Of a DNA stretch of 64,000 bases, positions 17,209-26,489 are shown piece after piece. The DNA comes from Caballeronia sordidicola. GTDB lineage: Bacteria; Pseudomonadota; Gammaproteobacteria; Burkholderiales; Burkholderiaceae. Position numbers and translations under genes: made by a program. Under the pieces are notes generated by a model that worked only from the letters and a program-made list of their open reading frames with translations, had not been told where the DNA came from and searched no databases. Numbering within the stretch: position 1 is the stretch's first letter; every line of letters begins with the position of its first letter. The stretch covers positions 1 through 64,000 of the forward strand of contig NZ_JNFG01000201.1 of assembly GCF_000729995.1 (NCBI RefSeq), given 5' to 3'.

Positions 17209-17881
17209 CTACGCTTTAAAACTGGCGCCTACCCGTGGCTCCCAGCCAAGAAACAGGATAACAAGGCGCAAAAATGAATCTCCCCAGAAAGCGCATGTCC
17301 CGTTGCGGTCCATCCAGTCGTTCAAATATGGTTGCCCGATGTAGCCTCGCGCATATCTATCCGCCGTGCGCCGCTGCGAGTTTGCGCATCTCGCCAAGGT
17401 GCACACCGAGGTAACGCTGATAAGCACACTCGGGACACCACTGGCCTTGTCGCACATCGCGCGCATTCAACTCGAAGTGATGTCCTCGTCCGCACACAAA
17501 CCGCACCGGCTTCGGGTACTCGTCGACCCCAATTGATAAGCGCTTCCCGCCCCAAACGGTCGCGACTTTTTTAAGGGCGTTGAGCATTCGTCTTGCGTAG
17601 ACGCGCGTAACATTCGTACTCCGGTTCGGTATCGTGGACGACGCATCCTCGAAGCGCCGACGCATCTTCGGCGTGACATGCGGGGCGTACACCTCGTAAT
17701 GGCGCGGGCCGCGGAGCCTGCCGTCTGCTTTCATGATTGACTTTGATATTTTGATCGTAAATGGGACGTTCGACACCGGATACCCTGATGAACCTGCGCC
17801 GGCGTTGCCGACCAGCCATGGCTCGCCGTTCGCGTTTCTTTCCGATTTCACGATATTGCGTCCATATGCAAGTACCGCCAA
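17209..17881 (-). pseudogene. Decayed zinc-ribbon repeat protein, second copy
   Basis: An open frame of 174 residues (17881-17357) ends RQGQWCPECAYQRYLGVHLGEMRKLAAAHGG at a premature TAG. In another frame the next stretch (down to about 17209) reads GYIGQPYLNDWMD, which matches the sequence that continues the repeat in the intact neighbour (EYLGTNAPLLWRC). The unit, with RMLNA, C-x2-GHxFEL, WCPEC and GEMRKLA, repeats that of 17906-18454, so this is a duplicated and broken gene. The Cys pairs suggest treble-clef or zinc-ribbon folds. Function unknown; remnants of a DNA-binding or endonuclease-like protein are possible. Confidence 0.6.
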
Positions 17882-17905
17882 GGCGTGCCATTTCTCCTAA
17901 ATGGT

Positions 17906-18454
17906 CTATGACTGGGGCAGGTTTGCGCATACACACCACCGTCCCCGCACTACGTCCCTTCGATATGCTTGCCACTCGCTCCCATGTGTGCATCGCCAAA
18001 GAAGCGGAGCATTCGTACCCAGATATTCCGGGGATAAGCAAAGTCCACCGTATCTGGTGGCAAGCTTGCGCATCTCGCCTATCTGCTCGTCGAGGTAACG
18101 ACGATGCGCACACTCGGGACACCAGACACCTTGCCGAAGGAACTGCACTAACAATTCAAAGCGATGCCCTTGTGCGCAGGCAAACAGAAGCGGTGAATAG
18201 TGCCCATCAAATGCTGCAGACAAACACGCGCCGCTCCACGCGCAGGCAACTTCCTCGACGGCGTTGAGCATCCTAGTGTCATAGTCAACCGAACCAACGC
18301 CGCCACGCCATGGCATGGTGGCGACGGCGTCCCATACTCGCCATCGGGTCTTCTGCAAAACTGTAGGAGATGAGACGTTGTATTCCAACGCCCTAAGCCT
18401 CTTGAGATTCGGTTTCATGCGTAAGTCCCGCGCCCATGTCCACGGCTTGCTCAA
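17906..18454 (-). CDS. Zinc-ribbon repeat protein (uncharacterised, possibly truncated)
   Basis: 182 residues from TTG at 18454 (ATG alternative 12 codons on). Two Cys-containing units are visible: CAQGHRFELL-WCPECAHRRYLDEQIGEMRKLA and LSPEYLGTNAPLLWRCTHGSEWQA. The last unit ends CVCANL, where relatives of this fold usually have CPxC, so the C-terminus may be damaged. It is paralogous to the broken copy to its left. It overlaps, in another frame, the mini H-NS ORF at its start. I cannot assign a function. Confidence 0.5.
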   Translation of the reverse strand: MSKPWTWARDLRMKPNLKRLRALEYNVSSPTVLQKTRWRVWDAVATMPWRGGVGSVDYDTRMLNAVEEVACAWSGACLSAAFDGHYSPLLFACAQGHRFELLVQFLRQGVWCPECAHRRYLDEQIGEMRKLATRYGGLCLSPEYLGTNAPLLWRCTHGSEWQAYRRDVVRGRWCVCANLPQS

Positions 18455-18554
18455 GCTGGAAGCGGCCGCAAACCTTGCCGCACAGCCACTCAGGTGGTTT
18501 TCCTCTGCCGTTCCACATCGCCCCGGTCAGCGGATTGCGATAATGCGATTTCAT
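18393..18554 (-). CDS. Mini H-NS-type DNA-binding domain ORF coupled to the PAAR gene
   Basis: A 53-residue ORF whose ATG (18554) overlaps the PAAR stop as ATGA. Residues 3-25 read HYRNPLTGAMWNGRGKPPEW, the C-terminal DNA-binding motif of H-NS/MvaT-like proteins of Burkholderia (consensus YR-P-TG-TW-GRG-PPW). The oligomerisation domain that normally precedes it is absent. The rest (LCGKVCGRFQLEQAVDM) resembles the usual tail of such proteins, then drifts out of register. It could be a free DNA-binding domain that antagonises full H-NS, or the front half of a frameshifted fusion with the zinc-ribbon ORF. Confidence 0.6.
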   Translation of the reverse strand: MKSHYRNPLTGAMWNGRGKPPEWLCGKVCGRFQLEQAVDMGAGLTHETESQEA

Positions 18555-18826
18555 GCAAAATAATTGATCGTAGAATCAGCAATCACGCGATTCGTGCCTT
18601 CCGGACAGTCGCACATGACGATGTCTCCATCCAGTACACCGCGCGTATTACTTAGACCGAACGTTTCCGCCGTGCCGAAGATCGGCCCGTTCTTGCCGCA
18701 TTTTGGGCATGACGCGAGATCCATGTGACGTGCAATAGGCCGTCCGTCGTCGAGCGCGGTTTCATCGCCGTCGAGGATCTCGCCTCCAGTCGTTGTTGCG
18801 TTGCCTTTCACTGCCATCTTTTTCAT
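18551..18826 (-). CDS. PAAR-domain T6SS spike tip protein
   Basis: 91 residues. MAVKGNATTTGGEILDGD and RHMDLASCPKCGKNGPIFGT, followed by VLDGDIVMCDCPEGTN, fit the PAAR-like family that sharpens the VgrG spike. AAGGAAGC precedes ATG 18826. It is the last intact gene of the leftward T6SS operon and lies 35 nt after tssE. It carries no effector domain, so it should act as a structural tip or adaptor. The next ORF overlaps its stop. Confidence 0.87.
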   Translation of the reverse strand: MKKMAVKGNATTTGGEILDGDETALDDGRPIARHMDLASCPKCGKNGPIFGTAETFGLSNTRGVLDGDIVMCDCPEGTNRVIADSTINYFA

Positions 18827-18861
18827 ATTTGCTTCCTTGGGAATTACTCTGCGCGTGCTTG

Positions 18862-19290
18862 CTAATCGCGCGCGTCCTCATGCGTTGTAAGCCGGGCTTG
18901 TCCCTCTGGCGTGAAATACGTGCCATAGCGCACAAGACCCCCTTGATGCAGTTCGCACGTCATCGTAAAACTGAGCAACATGCCGTCCTCCGGATCGGCG
19001 GAAGCTATATCGATCGATTTCAAACGCGGCTCGTACCTAAGCAACGTACCTTCAATCTCACGCCTAAGCGTGTGCGCCGAGGCCGGCATGTGTTTATAAA
19101 TCGTCGACAGATCGCCCAAACCGTAGTCAGGCAAATGCGCAAGGCTTTCGCGACGGCTATTCAAAATGCGCTGGATGTTGTCGCGCACCGAAAGGAACAT
19201 TTGCTGGTTCCGGCTGTGCAGATCAATCCGATCGCCGTTCGCAAAATGACCGGTTACAGCTTCGAACAGTCCAGGTCCGCCACGCGTCAT
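18862..19290 (-). CDS. tssE: T6SS baseplate subunit TssE
   Basis: 142 residues of the gp25-like family, the baseplate wedge protein that starts sheath assembly. The conserved YEPRL motif is present as LLRYEPRLKSIDI near residue 88, preceded by LPDYGLGDLS. The gene overlaps the clpV stop by 4 nt, so the two are coupled. Length is normal. Confidence 0.92.
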   Translation of the reverse strand: MTRGGPGLFEAVTGHFANGDRIDLHSRNQQMFLSVRDNIQRILNSRRESLAHLPDYGLGDLSTIYKHMPASAHTLRREIEGTLLRYEPRLKSIDIASADPEDGMLLSFTMTCELHQGGLVRYGTYFTPEGQARLTTHEDARD

Positions 19291-21980
19291 GCCGGCAACC
19301 CGCCGGTGCTCGTGGTGGCTTCGTCAAAATCGACACCGATGCCGGTATCGTCGGAGTACGACAACCTGACCGCACGGAGCGTTTGAGCTTGCGCCACCCG
19401 CACCAGCAACTCCCGCGAGAGCACAGGAAGAATCTGCTGGTCGAGCAGGCTATCGATATTGCGCGCCCCCGAATCCGGTAACTGGCATGCACGCACCAGT
19501 TCACCGATCAGTGCGTCGTCACAGATGAGCGGCACGTTGAACTTGCGCTCGATGCGCTGCGCCACTTTGGCGAGCTTCATGCGCACGATCGTAGTCATCG
19601 CGTCGGAAGAGAGCGGCCGGTACACGACCGTCTGAAAGCGAGCGAGCAGCGCGGGTTGGAAATGCTCAACGAGAGTCGGCCGAATTGCCTCCATCAACAT
19701 GCTGGTGGTCACCTCGCCGCCGACTTCGACCACAGCCTCCTGTGCCGCCATGATCAGGTCGCTGCCCAGATTCGATGTCATCACAATCACCGTGTTGCGA
19801 AAGTCGATCACGCGCCCTTCACCGTCACGCATGAAACCGCGATCGAAGACTTGATAGAAGACGTTCAACACATCGCGATGTGCTTTCTCCACTTCATCGA
19901 GCAGGATCACGCTGTAGGGACGCCGACGCACGGCTTCAGTCAGCACACCGCCCTGTCCGTAACCCACGTAACCCGGTGGCGAGCCTTTGAGCTGAGACAC
20001 CGTGTGGGCTTCCTGATACTCGGAGAGATTGATCGTCAGCAGTGCCCGCTCTCCACCGAACATCAGGTCGGCAAGCGCTCGTGCCGTTTCCGTCTTGCCG
20101 ACACCGGATGGTCCGACAAGCAGAAACACGCCGAGCGGCGCGTCGTCGGACTTAAGGCCCGCTTTGGCCGCGCGAAGGCTCTTGCCAAGTCCCGCTAAAG
20201 CATCGTCCTGGCCGACCACGATCTGTCCGAGTCGCGTTTCCAGTTCGAGAAGCGTGGCAAGTTCGTCCGATAGCAAACTACCCACCGGCACGCCCGTCCA
20301 GTCGGCAATCACGCGGGCAATCGCGGCTTCATCGACTTCCGCGTAGATCAGTGCATCGTTGCCATGTTGGGCAAGTTGATCATGCGCGTGTTTGATCGAC
20401 GGCTGCAAGTCGCGACGCTCGGTTTCGTCGGTTGCCGCATGCCACTGCGCACGTAGCGCAAACAACGTCTCGATCGCATCCTTCTGCTGCGCGAATTCAA
20501 CTTCCAGTTGGACAAGCTCGCGCGTGAGCGTTTCCAGCCGCGTATCGATAGAAGCAAGACGGTCCACATATTCCACCGACGTCGCGCCTTCATCGTGCAG
20601 CAATGCCGTGCGTTCCACTTCCAGCGCTGCGTGTTCTGCACGCCGGGTGGAGATCGCGATCGGCGTTGCATCGAGACTCATGCGCACGCGTGCGGCCGCG
20701 GTGTCCAGCAGATCGACAGCCTTGTCCGGCAGTTGACGACCGGTGAGGTATCGACGCGACAAACGCACCGCCGCGCTTACCGCGGCGTCAGTAATATGCA
20801 CGCCATGATGTTGCGCGTAGCGCTCCTTCAAACCGCGCAGCATCAGGCACGCGTTGTCGTCGTCGGGCTCATCGACTTTGACCATCTGGAAACGCCGTTC
20901 AAGCGCGGCGTCACGTTCGAAGTATTGTTTGTATTCGGACCAGGTGGTGGCAGCAATCGTACGTAATTCGCCTCGGGCGAGCGCGGGTTTGAGCAAGTTC
21001 GCCGCGTCCGCGCCACCCGCTGTGTTGCCTGCGCCAATCAACGTGTGGGCTTCATCGATAAACAACAAAATGGGCTTGGACGAATCCTGGACTGCTTCAA
21101 TCACGTTCTTCAGCCGCTGCTCGAATTCACCTTTTACGCCCGCACCCGCTTGCAAGAGACCAAGATCGAGCGTCAGCACGCTGACATTTCGTATAGCCGC
21201 AGGCACATCGCCTTCGATAATCTTTAGCGCGAGCCCTTCAACTAGCGCGGTCTTGCCTACGCCCGGTTCACCCACGAGGATCGGATTGTTCTTGCGGCGT
21301 CGCGCGAGGATATCCACCATCTGACGGATTTCGACTTCGCGCCCGAACACCGGATCGATCTTGCCGTCGCGTGCTTTCTGCGTGATGTCGATAGTGAAGC
21401 GCTGCAACGCGTCGGACGTCGCTTTTGTCGCTAAGGCCGGTGACTGTTCAGTGTTCTCGTGGTTAGCGTCCAAACGTTCCGTGCCGTCTGTTGCCGCATC
21501 CGTCTGCCCCTCCACCGACACCCGATTCAACTCCGGCATCAACCGTCCGATCTGCACGGCAGATATGCTCAACAATTGCCATGCATCGGGTGCACGCAGC
21601 AAATGCGGCATATCGGCGAGCACGGCCAGCAAGTGAGCCGAACGGATAGTAGGCTGATCACCTTCGAACGAAGCGCGCAACCAGGCGGCCTCCAGTATCT
21701 GTCCAAGCCGATGAGACAAACCCGGCTTACCCCTTAATTCACGCGGCAACCGGTCGATGCTTTTAAGCAAGCCGTTCCAGATGCCGTCCATCTCAAGCTC
21801 ATAGCGCCGCGCGATTGCTACCAGATCGCCGTCGCCAAGTTCCAGCAATTTGATCAGCCAGTGCTCGATTTCGATCTCTTTATGCGCGCGGGTCTCACAC
21901 AGGCTTGCTGCATCAGCAAGTGCACGGGCGCAGTGGTCGTTCAGGCGGCGCAGGAATGGCGAGAGGTCGCGAGCGGTCAT
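19287..21980 (-). CDS. clpV: T6SS sheath-recycling AAA+ ATPase ClpV (TssH)
   Basis: 897 residues: an N-domain (1-160), first AAA+ module with Walker A GEPGVGKTA, a middle coiled-coil region (about 410-530), second AAA+ module with GPSGVGKTETARAL, and a D2 small domain. Both Walker B motifs (LLFIDEAHT, ILLDEVEKA) are intact. ClpV disassembles contracted TssB/TssC sheaths. It lies 113 bp after hcp with a hairpin between them, and 4 nt overlap with tssE. Confidence 0.94.
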   Translation of the reverse strand: MTARDLSPFLRRLNDHCARALADAASLCETRAHKEIEIEHWLIKLLELGDGDLVAIARRYELEMDGIWNGLLKSIDRLPRELRGKPGLSHRLGQILEAAWLRASFEGDQPTIRSAHLLAVLADMPHLLRAPDAWQLLSISAVQIGRLMPELNRVSVEGQTDAATDGTERLDANHENTEQSPALATKATSDALQRFTIDITQKARDGKIDPVFGREVEIRQMVDILARRRKNNPILVGEPGVGKTALVEGLALKIIEGDVPAAIRNVSVLTLDLGLLQAGAGVKGEFEQRLKNVIEAVQDSSKPILLFIDEAHTLIGAGNTAGGADAANLLKPALARGELRTIAATTWSEYKQYFERDAALERRFQMVKVDEPDDDNACLMLRGLKERYAQHHGVHITDAAVSAAVRLSRRYLTGRQLPDKAVDLLDTAAARVRMSLDATPIAISTRRAEHAALEVERTALLHDEGATSVEYVDRLASIDTRLETLTRELVQLEVEFAQQKDAIETLFALRAQWHAATDETERRDLQPSIKHAHDQLAQHGNDALIYAEVDEAAIARVIADWTGVPVGSLLSDELATLLELETRLGQIVVGQDDALAGLGKSLRAAKAGLKSDDAPLGVFLLVGPSGVGKTETARALADLMFGGERALLTINLSEYQEAHTVSQLKGSPPGYVGYGQGGVLTEAVRRRPYSVILLDEVEKAHRDVLNVFYQVFDRGFMRDGEGRVIDFRNTVIVMTSNLGSDLIMAAQEAVVEVGGEVTTSMLMEAIRPTLVEHFQPALLARFQTVVYRPLSSDAMTTIVRMKLAKVAQRIERKFNVPLICDDALIGELVRACQLPDSGARNIDSLLDQQILPVLSRELLVRVAQAQTLRAVRLSYSDDTGIGVDFDEATTSTGGLPA

Positions 21981-22007
21981 GGAGGATCATCGAAGAGGAT
22001 GCAAAAC

Positions 22008-22034
22008 GCACGAACCTGCGAGCGAGGCTCGTGC
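22008..22034 (-). terminator. Hairpin between hcp and clpV
   Basis: GCACGA-A-CCT (22008-22017) pairs with AGG-C-TCGTGC (22025-22034), with one mismatch and a 7-nt loop. On the minus strand it is followed by GTTTTGC. It may be a partial terminator or a stabiliser that lets hcp, needed in large amounts, exceed clpV expression. Role inferred. Confidence 0.45.
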
Positions 22035-22093
22035 GGACAAAGCGGTTCAGGCGGACAAATGCGTCCACCCGTCACCGGCTACTAAAAACGCGC

Positions 22094-22579
22094 TTACGAG
22101 CGTTCGTTCCAGCTATCGGCGTGGATGATGTTGCCGTCCTTGTATGCCCACGTGATCTTCTCGTAGCGCAACTCGATCTCTTCCAGATGGTTGTGCTTTT
22201 CGAACGCCGGGTTCTTGATGTCAAGCATCTTCGGCTTGACGCTCACGACCTTCACGTTATCGAGTTGCGTATTGAAGTACTCTTTTTCCTTACCCGCGTC
22301 GTCGATCTTGTACCACTTGATCTCGATCGACTTGAGCGTCTGGCCGCTCGTCACAGCCTTGTACAGATACGGCGTCGATGCGTCCGTTTCCTTCGTGAAC
22401 GTGACGGCGCTGTGCACGCGCGTGCCCGTGAGCTTGCCGGTGTTCCCATCGGTCGGAATGTGAATGCCGTGCTCGAACGCAACCACTTCAACGCTGCCTT
22501 CGCGACCGGTAACGGTAACGGAACCCTTGACGTCCGCGCCGCCATCGTCCTTGATCCACATGTATGACGGAATTGCCAT
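22094..22579 (-). CDS. hcp: T6SS tube protein Hcp (TssD)
   Basis: 161 residues. MAIPSYMWIKDDGGADVKGSV, EVVAFEHGIHIPTDGNTGKLTGTRVHS and KSIEIKWYKIDDAGKEKEYF are characteristic of Hcp. Hexameric rings of it stack into the inner tube and are ejected. AAGGAAACAAGAA precedes the ATG. It lies 15 nt after the OmpA-domain gene. Confidence 0.94.
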   Translation of the reverse strand: MAIPSYMWIKDDGGADVKGSVTVTGREGSVEVVAFEHGIHIPTDGNTGKLTGTRVHSAVTFTKETDASTPYLYKAVTSGQTLKSIEIKWYKIDDAGKEKEYFNTQLDNVKVVSVKPKMLDIKNPAFEKHNHLEEIELRYEKITWAYKDGNIIHADSWNERS

Positions 22580-22594
22580 TTCTTGTTTCCTTTT

Positions 22595-24400
22595 TTAATT
22601 AAAAGAGCAGGCCACAGTGCCTTCATGACCCTCGGGAGGTGCCCCGTTCTTACGATCGTCACGACAGTCCGGAACGAGCGTAATTTCGACGCGGCGGTTC
22701 GCAGCGCGCCCCGCCTCTGTTTCGTTGCTGGCTTTGGGACGCGTGTCGCCGTAGCCTTGAATGGCAAAGCGCGTGGGTGAGATCCCGGATGCGTCCGCCA
22801 GCCAGTCACGCACCGATCCGGCTCGCGCTTCGGAGAGTGACTGGTTGCTTCGCGGATCACCTACGGAGTCCGTATGACCGGCAATCAATACACGCTTCGA
22901 TGCATGCTCCTTGATCAATTCCAGTGCGCCGACGAGCACGCGGTTCGAGCCGGGGTTAAGTACTGCGCTGCCGCTGTTGAAGAGGGACAGACTGTTGAGT
23001 TCGATCATCGATGGCGGTGGCGCGGGCGGCTGATAACCGGCAATCAAGGCAGTGGCAACCGGTAACAAAGGTGCTGCGCGATAGAAGCCAAGACTCAAAC
23101 GAGGCGGCACGCCATCGCTTGCGTAACGGCTCAACTGATCGCGGTCACGCTTGATGGCGCTAAGCGCGTCGACTCGCGCCGCGTCCATGCTCTCAGGTAT
23201 CGCCCGATATCGCGCCATGTCGTTATTCACGCGCTCGACGAGATTGCGGTTCTGCCAGGCGGACGCACCAGCCGCCGCACAAAACACCGCAACAAGGGCC
23301 AGAAAGCCGTGAGCCAATGCACGTGATAACGGACGGTGAATCTGTTGCGCGGCGATGCCGCGCATTAGCGATTCGGGTAGCGGATAGCGCGCGACGTTAT
23401 CTATGTTTTCGGAAGCAGTGGCAGATACATTCACCGGTAATGTCAGCGCCGTAATACCGCTCACATACTTCGCGAGCAGCGAGTCGTGCGCCGGGTAACT
23501 CGAAACAGCCATCAAGCCGACAGCGCAGACGTGCACCGCACGCGTGCCCCGTTGTTCATCGATAAGAACAGGCAACACGACGGCGCTCGTCCACTGTGCC
23601 GCCGCGTCGAGCCGTGCCGCGCGACGCGCACGCGCTTCGCGCTCTTCGGGGATCGCCATGCCAGCGTAAGCGGCGAGGCGCGTGGCGATCGCCTCAGGCA
23701 ACGTGGCGAGTTCGATATCGGAGGAACCGGACACGCCAAACCACGGACATTCATCCGATGTGGGCCGACGCTCGTTCGCATACACCGCCAAGCACACAGG
23801 CATCGGATAGCCGACCGCCCGACTCGCTTCCCCCACGGCCGCACGCCATCGGCGCAGCACGCCCGTGAGCGCCGCCTGATCGTTTGCAGCGTCGGCATCG
23901 ACGAGTAAAGCAACCGCGTCCGGGCCTTGACCTTCGCGCCAGCGCTTGAGTGAATCGGCGAGGTGGGCGAGCTTCGCCGGATCGCTCGCGCGAACCCAGA
24001 TCGCAGTATCGGTGACACGCACCGCTTCGTTGCCAAACGCATGGGCCATCAACGTCTCAGTGGTCGACGCCACCAGCACGATGGGCGTATTGCGCTTGAT
24101 ATCGGCGGGCAGCGCACTAAGCGCGCCATCGATCTTGCGCAGGACCGGTTGCGTGGCTTCGGTGCGCGTCAACGCTCGGCGCGTTGCAATGACCATCGCC
24201 ACCGCCGTGCATATCATCACCGCAACGCCAGCGCCGATATTCCAGCCGCTCGACCACGGCGAGCAGAGCACGAGCCAGACGATCGCAAGCAGCGCGATCC
24301 AGCCAAACAGCGTTCGATACGGATAGCCGCGCACCGGCCCAAAGACGCCGCCCGCGACCACGCTGCTTGCTGTCTTGCTACCCATAGCGCCCTGTGTCAT
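22595..24400 (-). CDS. T6SS-associated membrane protein with C-terminal OmpA domain
   Basis: 601 residues from ATG 24400, which overlaps the tssL stop as ATGA; the frame extends further but the overlap fixes the start. Two membrane segments lie near residues 28-65, and a third near 365-385 (ALAHGFLALVAVFCAAAG). The C-terminal 110 residues are an OmpA/MotB-type peptidoglycan-binding domain with GHTDSVGD and GRAANRRVEI. This probably anchors the TssJLM membrane complex to the cell wall, the job done by TagL or by OmpA domains fused to TssL in other systems. Confidence 0.85.
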   Translation of the reverse strand: MTQGAMGSKTASSVVAGGVFGPVRGYPYRTLFGWIALLAIVWLVLCSPWSSGWNIGAGVAVMICTAVAMVIATRRALTRTEATQPVLRKIDGALSALPADIKRNTPIVLVASTTETLMAHAFGNEAVRVTDTAIWVRASDPAKLAHLADSLKRWREGQGPDAVALLVDADAANDQAALTGVLRRWRAAVGEASRAVGYPMPVCLAVYANERRPTSDECPWFGVSGSSDIELATLPEAIATRLAAYAGMAIPEEREARARRAARLDAAAQWTSAVVLPVLIDEQRGTRAVHVCAVGLMAVSSYPAHDSLLAKYVSGITALTLPVNVSATASENIDNVARYPLPESLMRGIAAQQIHRPLSRALAHGFLALVAVFCAAAGASAWQNRNLVERVNNDMARYRAIPESMDAARVDALSAIKRDRDQLSRYASDGVPPRLSLGFYRAAPLLPVATALIAGYQPPAPPPSMIELNSLSLFNSGSAVLNPGSNRVLVGALELIKEHASKRVLIAGHTDSVGDPRSNQSLSEARAGSVRDWLADASGISPTRFAIQGYGDTRPKASNETEAGRAANRRVEITLVPDCRDDRKNGAPPEGHEGTVACSFN

Positions 24401-25065
24401 GCAGCCATCCGCGCAATCGATGCAGCGAGCCACTGCGACAGCCCCAGATACACCAGCGCCGCGATCACGACACCCGATACAACCCACCCCAGCGGCGACA
24501 TGCGTGCATTGAGCACGCTCCACTGCCGGACGATACCTTGCGTCAATAGCACCGTCCCCGACGTATCCTTGGGCGCTGCCTGCCCGATCTGCTGGTCCAG
24601 CGCGCGCATCAGTTCAAGGCGGGCATCGGCGCCATTGATCGCGAATTGACCCTTGAATCCAAGGCCCAGAACGGCGCTGAAGAGATTCAGCAGCGCCAGC
24701 CTGGGACGCGGCTCTGCAAGCCGTCGCCGGATCAGCCCGATGAGTTCATTGCCGGCATCGTTGGTCTGGAATTCCCTGATCTGGAGCGGCTCCTTTTCCC
24801 ATGCGTCGCGATCGGCTCCCTTCAGGCGCAGCAATGCGGCTTCATCGAGCAGCGCGCATTGCGCGTATGTCGCGTCGCGGATCACGTCAGGCAAATGTCC
24901 GGCGGACGCCAGCTCGCGCCGCAACGCTTCGACCTGTGCCAGGCACTTGTCGCGAAACGTGGCGAAGGAGAGCGCCGTGGCTTCATCTGCTAGCGACGCG
25001 ACGGTCAGCGCCGTATCGCGAAACGCGTTCGGGAGCAACGGTGTATGAACGGTTTCGTCGTTCAT
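24397..25065 (-). CDS. tssL: T6SS inner-membrane protein TssL (DotU/IcmH family)
   Basis: 222 residues with a cytoplasmic DotU domain (LPNAFRDTALTVASLADEA onward, then VIRDATYAQCALLDEAAL) and one C-terminal membrane anchor (PLGWVVSGVVIAALVYLGLS, about 190-210). It lacks its own peptidoglycan-binding extension; that is provided by the next gene, which overlaps by 4 nt. Its start overlaps the tssK stop, again by 4 nt. Confidence 0.92.
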   Translation of the reverse strand: MNDETVHTPLLPNAFRDTALTVASLADEATALSFATFRDKCLAQVEALRRELASAGHLPDVIRDATYAQCALLDEAALLRLKGADRDAWEKEPLQIREFQTNDAGNELIGLIRRRLAEPRPRLALLNLFSAVLGLGFKGQFAINGADARLELMRALDQQIGQAAPKDTSGTVLLTQGIVRQWSVLNARMSPLGWVVSGVVIAALVYLGLSQWLAASIARMAA

Positions 25066-26408
25066 GTTGGCAGCACCGCGTACAGTTCAAGCACGACATC
25101 GGGAATGGACGACGGCACATAGAACTGGCAAGCGCGGGCCGCGATCATCCGTTTGAACGCCGGGTGAGCGCTATCGAGCGCGAAGTACTGGCTTTCGATA
25201 CGAATAGGAATGGCCGCCGGCAAGCGCGACATCACGCGCAACGGAATGCCCGGCATGGCCGAGTTCACGATTTGCTCAACTTCATCGGGTGCACCCGCCT
25301 TGCACAATCGCGGCAACTGTTCGAGCAATGCGTGCGCGGGCAGCGACGATTGCACGGACAGGTAATAGTCAGCGCCATCGGTCAGGCGTTCATCGTTGAT
25401 CTTGCCCATCCACATCGTTTGTTTCGGGCGCTCCAGCGTAATGGGCACCACGCGTGACGGAATGACCGTATCGAGCAACGCCCGGATCAGCGCTTCCAGT
25501 TCTGCAAAGACGGGTTCCGGCGCGGCGTGATCGTAAGCGGGAATGGCTTGCAATGTTTCAGTCGTGGAGAAGGTCAGCAGCGACCCCGCCAGACGTGCCA
25601 GCACGCCATACAAGCGCTCAGGGTGCTGATTTGGGGCAGCACACAACCGCGCGATATCCGGCCACGTGCTGTTCACGCTATGCAGCAGCCAGAAGAGCGA
25701 GACATCGGACACGGCATAATCCGCAATCTGGTCCGAGCGCTCGCGACGGCGCACCGCGAGACTCGCGCTCTTGGCGCTCAGAATCTCGGAGATCCGCTTC
25801 ATTCGCTCGACCAGCCGATCATTCGCCGACAGGAACAAACACGGCGGCACGAACGCCGTATCGAATTCGAACTGCCCCTGCGTATTGCGCGTGACACGGC
25901 CAATCGCGCAGGTCACGTAATTGCCGGACTCTTCAAAGTCGAACAGAAGCGCGAGCGAATGCCGCTCGACGCTCAGTTCTTCATGACCTTCGCCATTAAT
26001 ATCGGCGACGTTCAAATACTCGCGCGCATAACGGCGCGGGCGGGCGTGACGCTCGCCTTCTTCCAGACAGTTGTTGCCCTGCGCGCTCAGCAGCGGCAAT
26101 GCAATCGACACAACAGCGCCATCCACTTGCGCCGGGATATCACTCAATTGACGCGGCACGGGCAATCGATCTGCCGTTTCCGAATCGATGAGCGAACCGT
26201 CCGGCAGACGCGCGTCGATCGCGTTTAATTGCAGGCGGTTAATTCCCAGCGCCTGCTGATCGAAGCCGACGCGAATCACGCCCCATGCATCGGGACTGGC
26301 CATGCGCGCGATGCGGTCATCGGCGAATTGATTCCACATCGCCTGTTGTTGAAAGTGCTGGGGCGTCATGAACACACCCTTGGCCCACAGCGGTCTGGTT
26401 ATTTTCAT
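25062..26408 (-). CDS. tssK: T6SS baseplate protein TssK
   Basis: 448 residues from ATG 26408; the family start MKITRPLWAKGVFMTPQHFQ rules out the 12-codon extension. TssK links the baseplate to the membrane complex. The N-terminal shoulder domain and the C-terminal head (ending SIPDVVLELYAVLPT) are complete. It overlaps tssL by 4 nt. Confidence 0.94.
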   Translation of the reverse strand: MKITRPLWAKGVFMTPQHFQQQAMWNQFADDRIARMASPDAWGVIRVGFDQQALGINRLQLNAIDARLPDGSLIDSETADRLPVPRQLSDIPAQVDGAVVSIALPLLSAQGNNCLEEGERHARPRRYAREYLNVADINGEGHEELSVERHSLALLFDFEESGNYVTCAIGRVTRNTQGQFEFDTAFVPPCLFLSANDRLVERMKRISEILSAKSASLAVRRRERSDQIADYAVSDVSLFWLLHSVNSTWPDIARLCAAPNQHPERLYGVLARLAGSLLTFSTTETLQAIPAYDHAAPEPVFAELEALIRALLDTVIPSRVVPITLERPKQTMWMGKINDERLTDGADYYLSVQSSLPAHALLEQLPRLCKAGAPDEVEQIVNSAMPGIPLRVMSRLPAAIPIRIESQYFALDSAHPAFKRMIAARACQFYVPSSIPDVVLELYAVLPT

Positions 26409-26489
26409 TTGTTCGTTTGATGCGCGCAAAGGGACACGCTGCACGACGGTTGCCGTGCAGCGCGGGTGGCTTCAATAGCTAAAGTTGTC

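Noticed and set aside
17571..18122. 183-codon minus-strand ORF crossing both zinc-ribbon ORFs
   Set aside because: It is the out-of-frame shadow of the decayed copies; only short pieces match the repeat unit.
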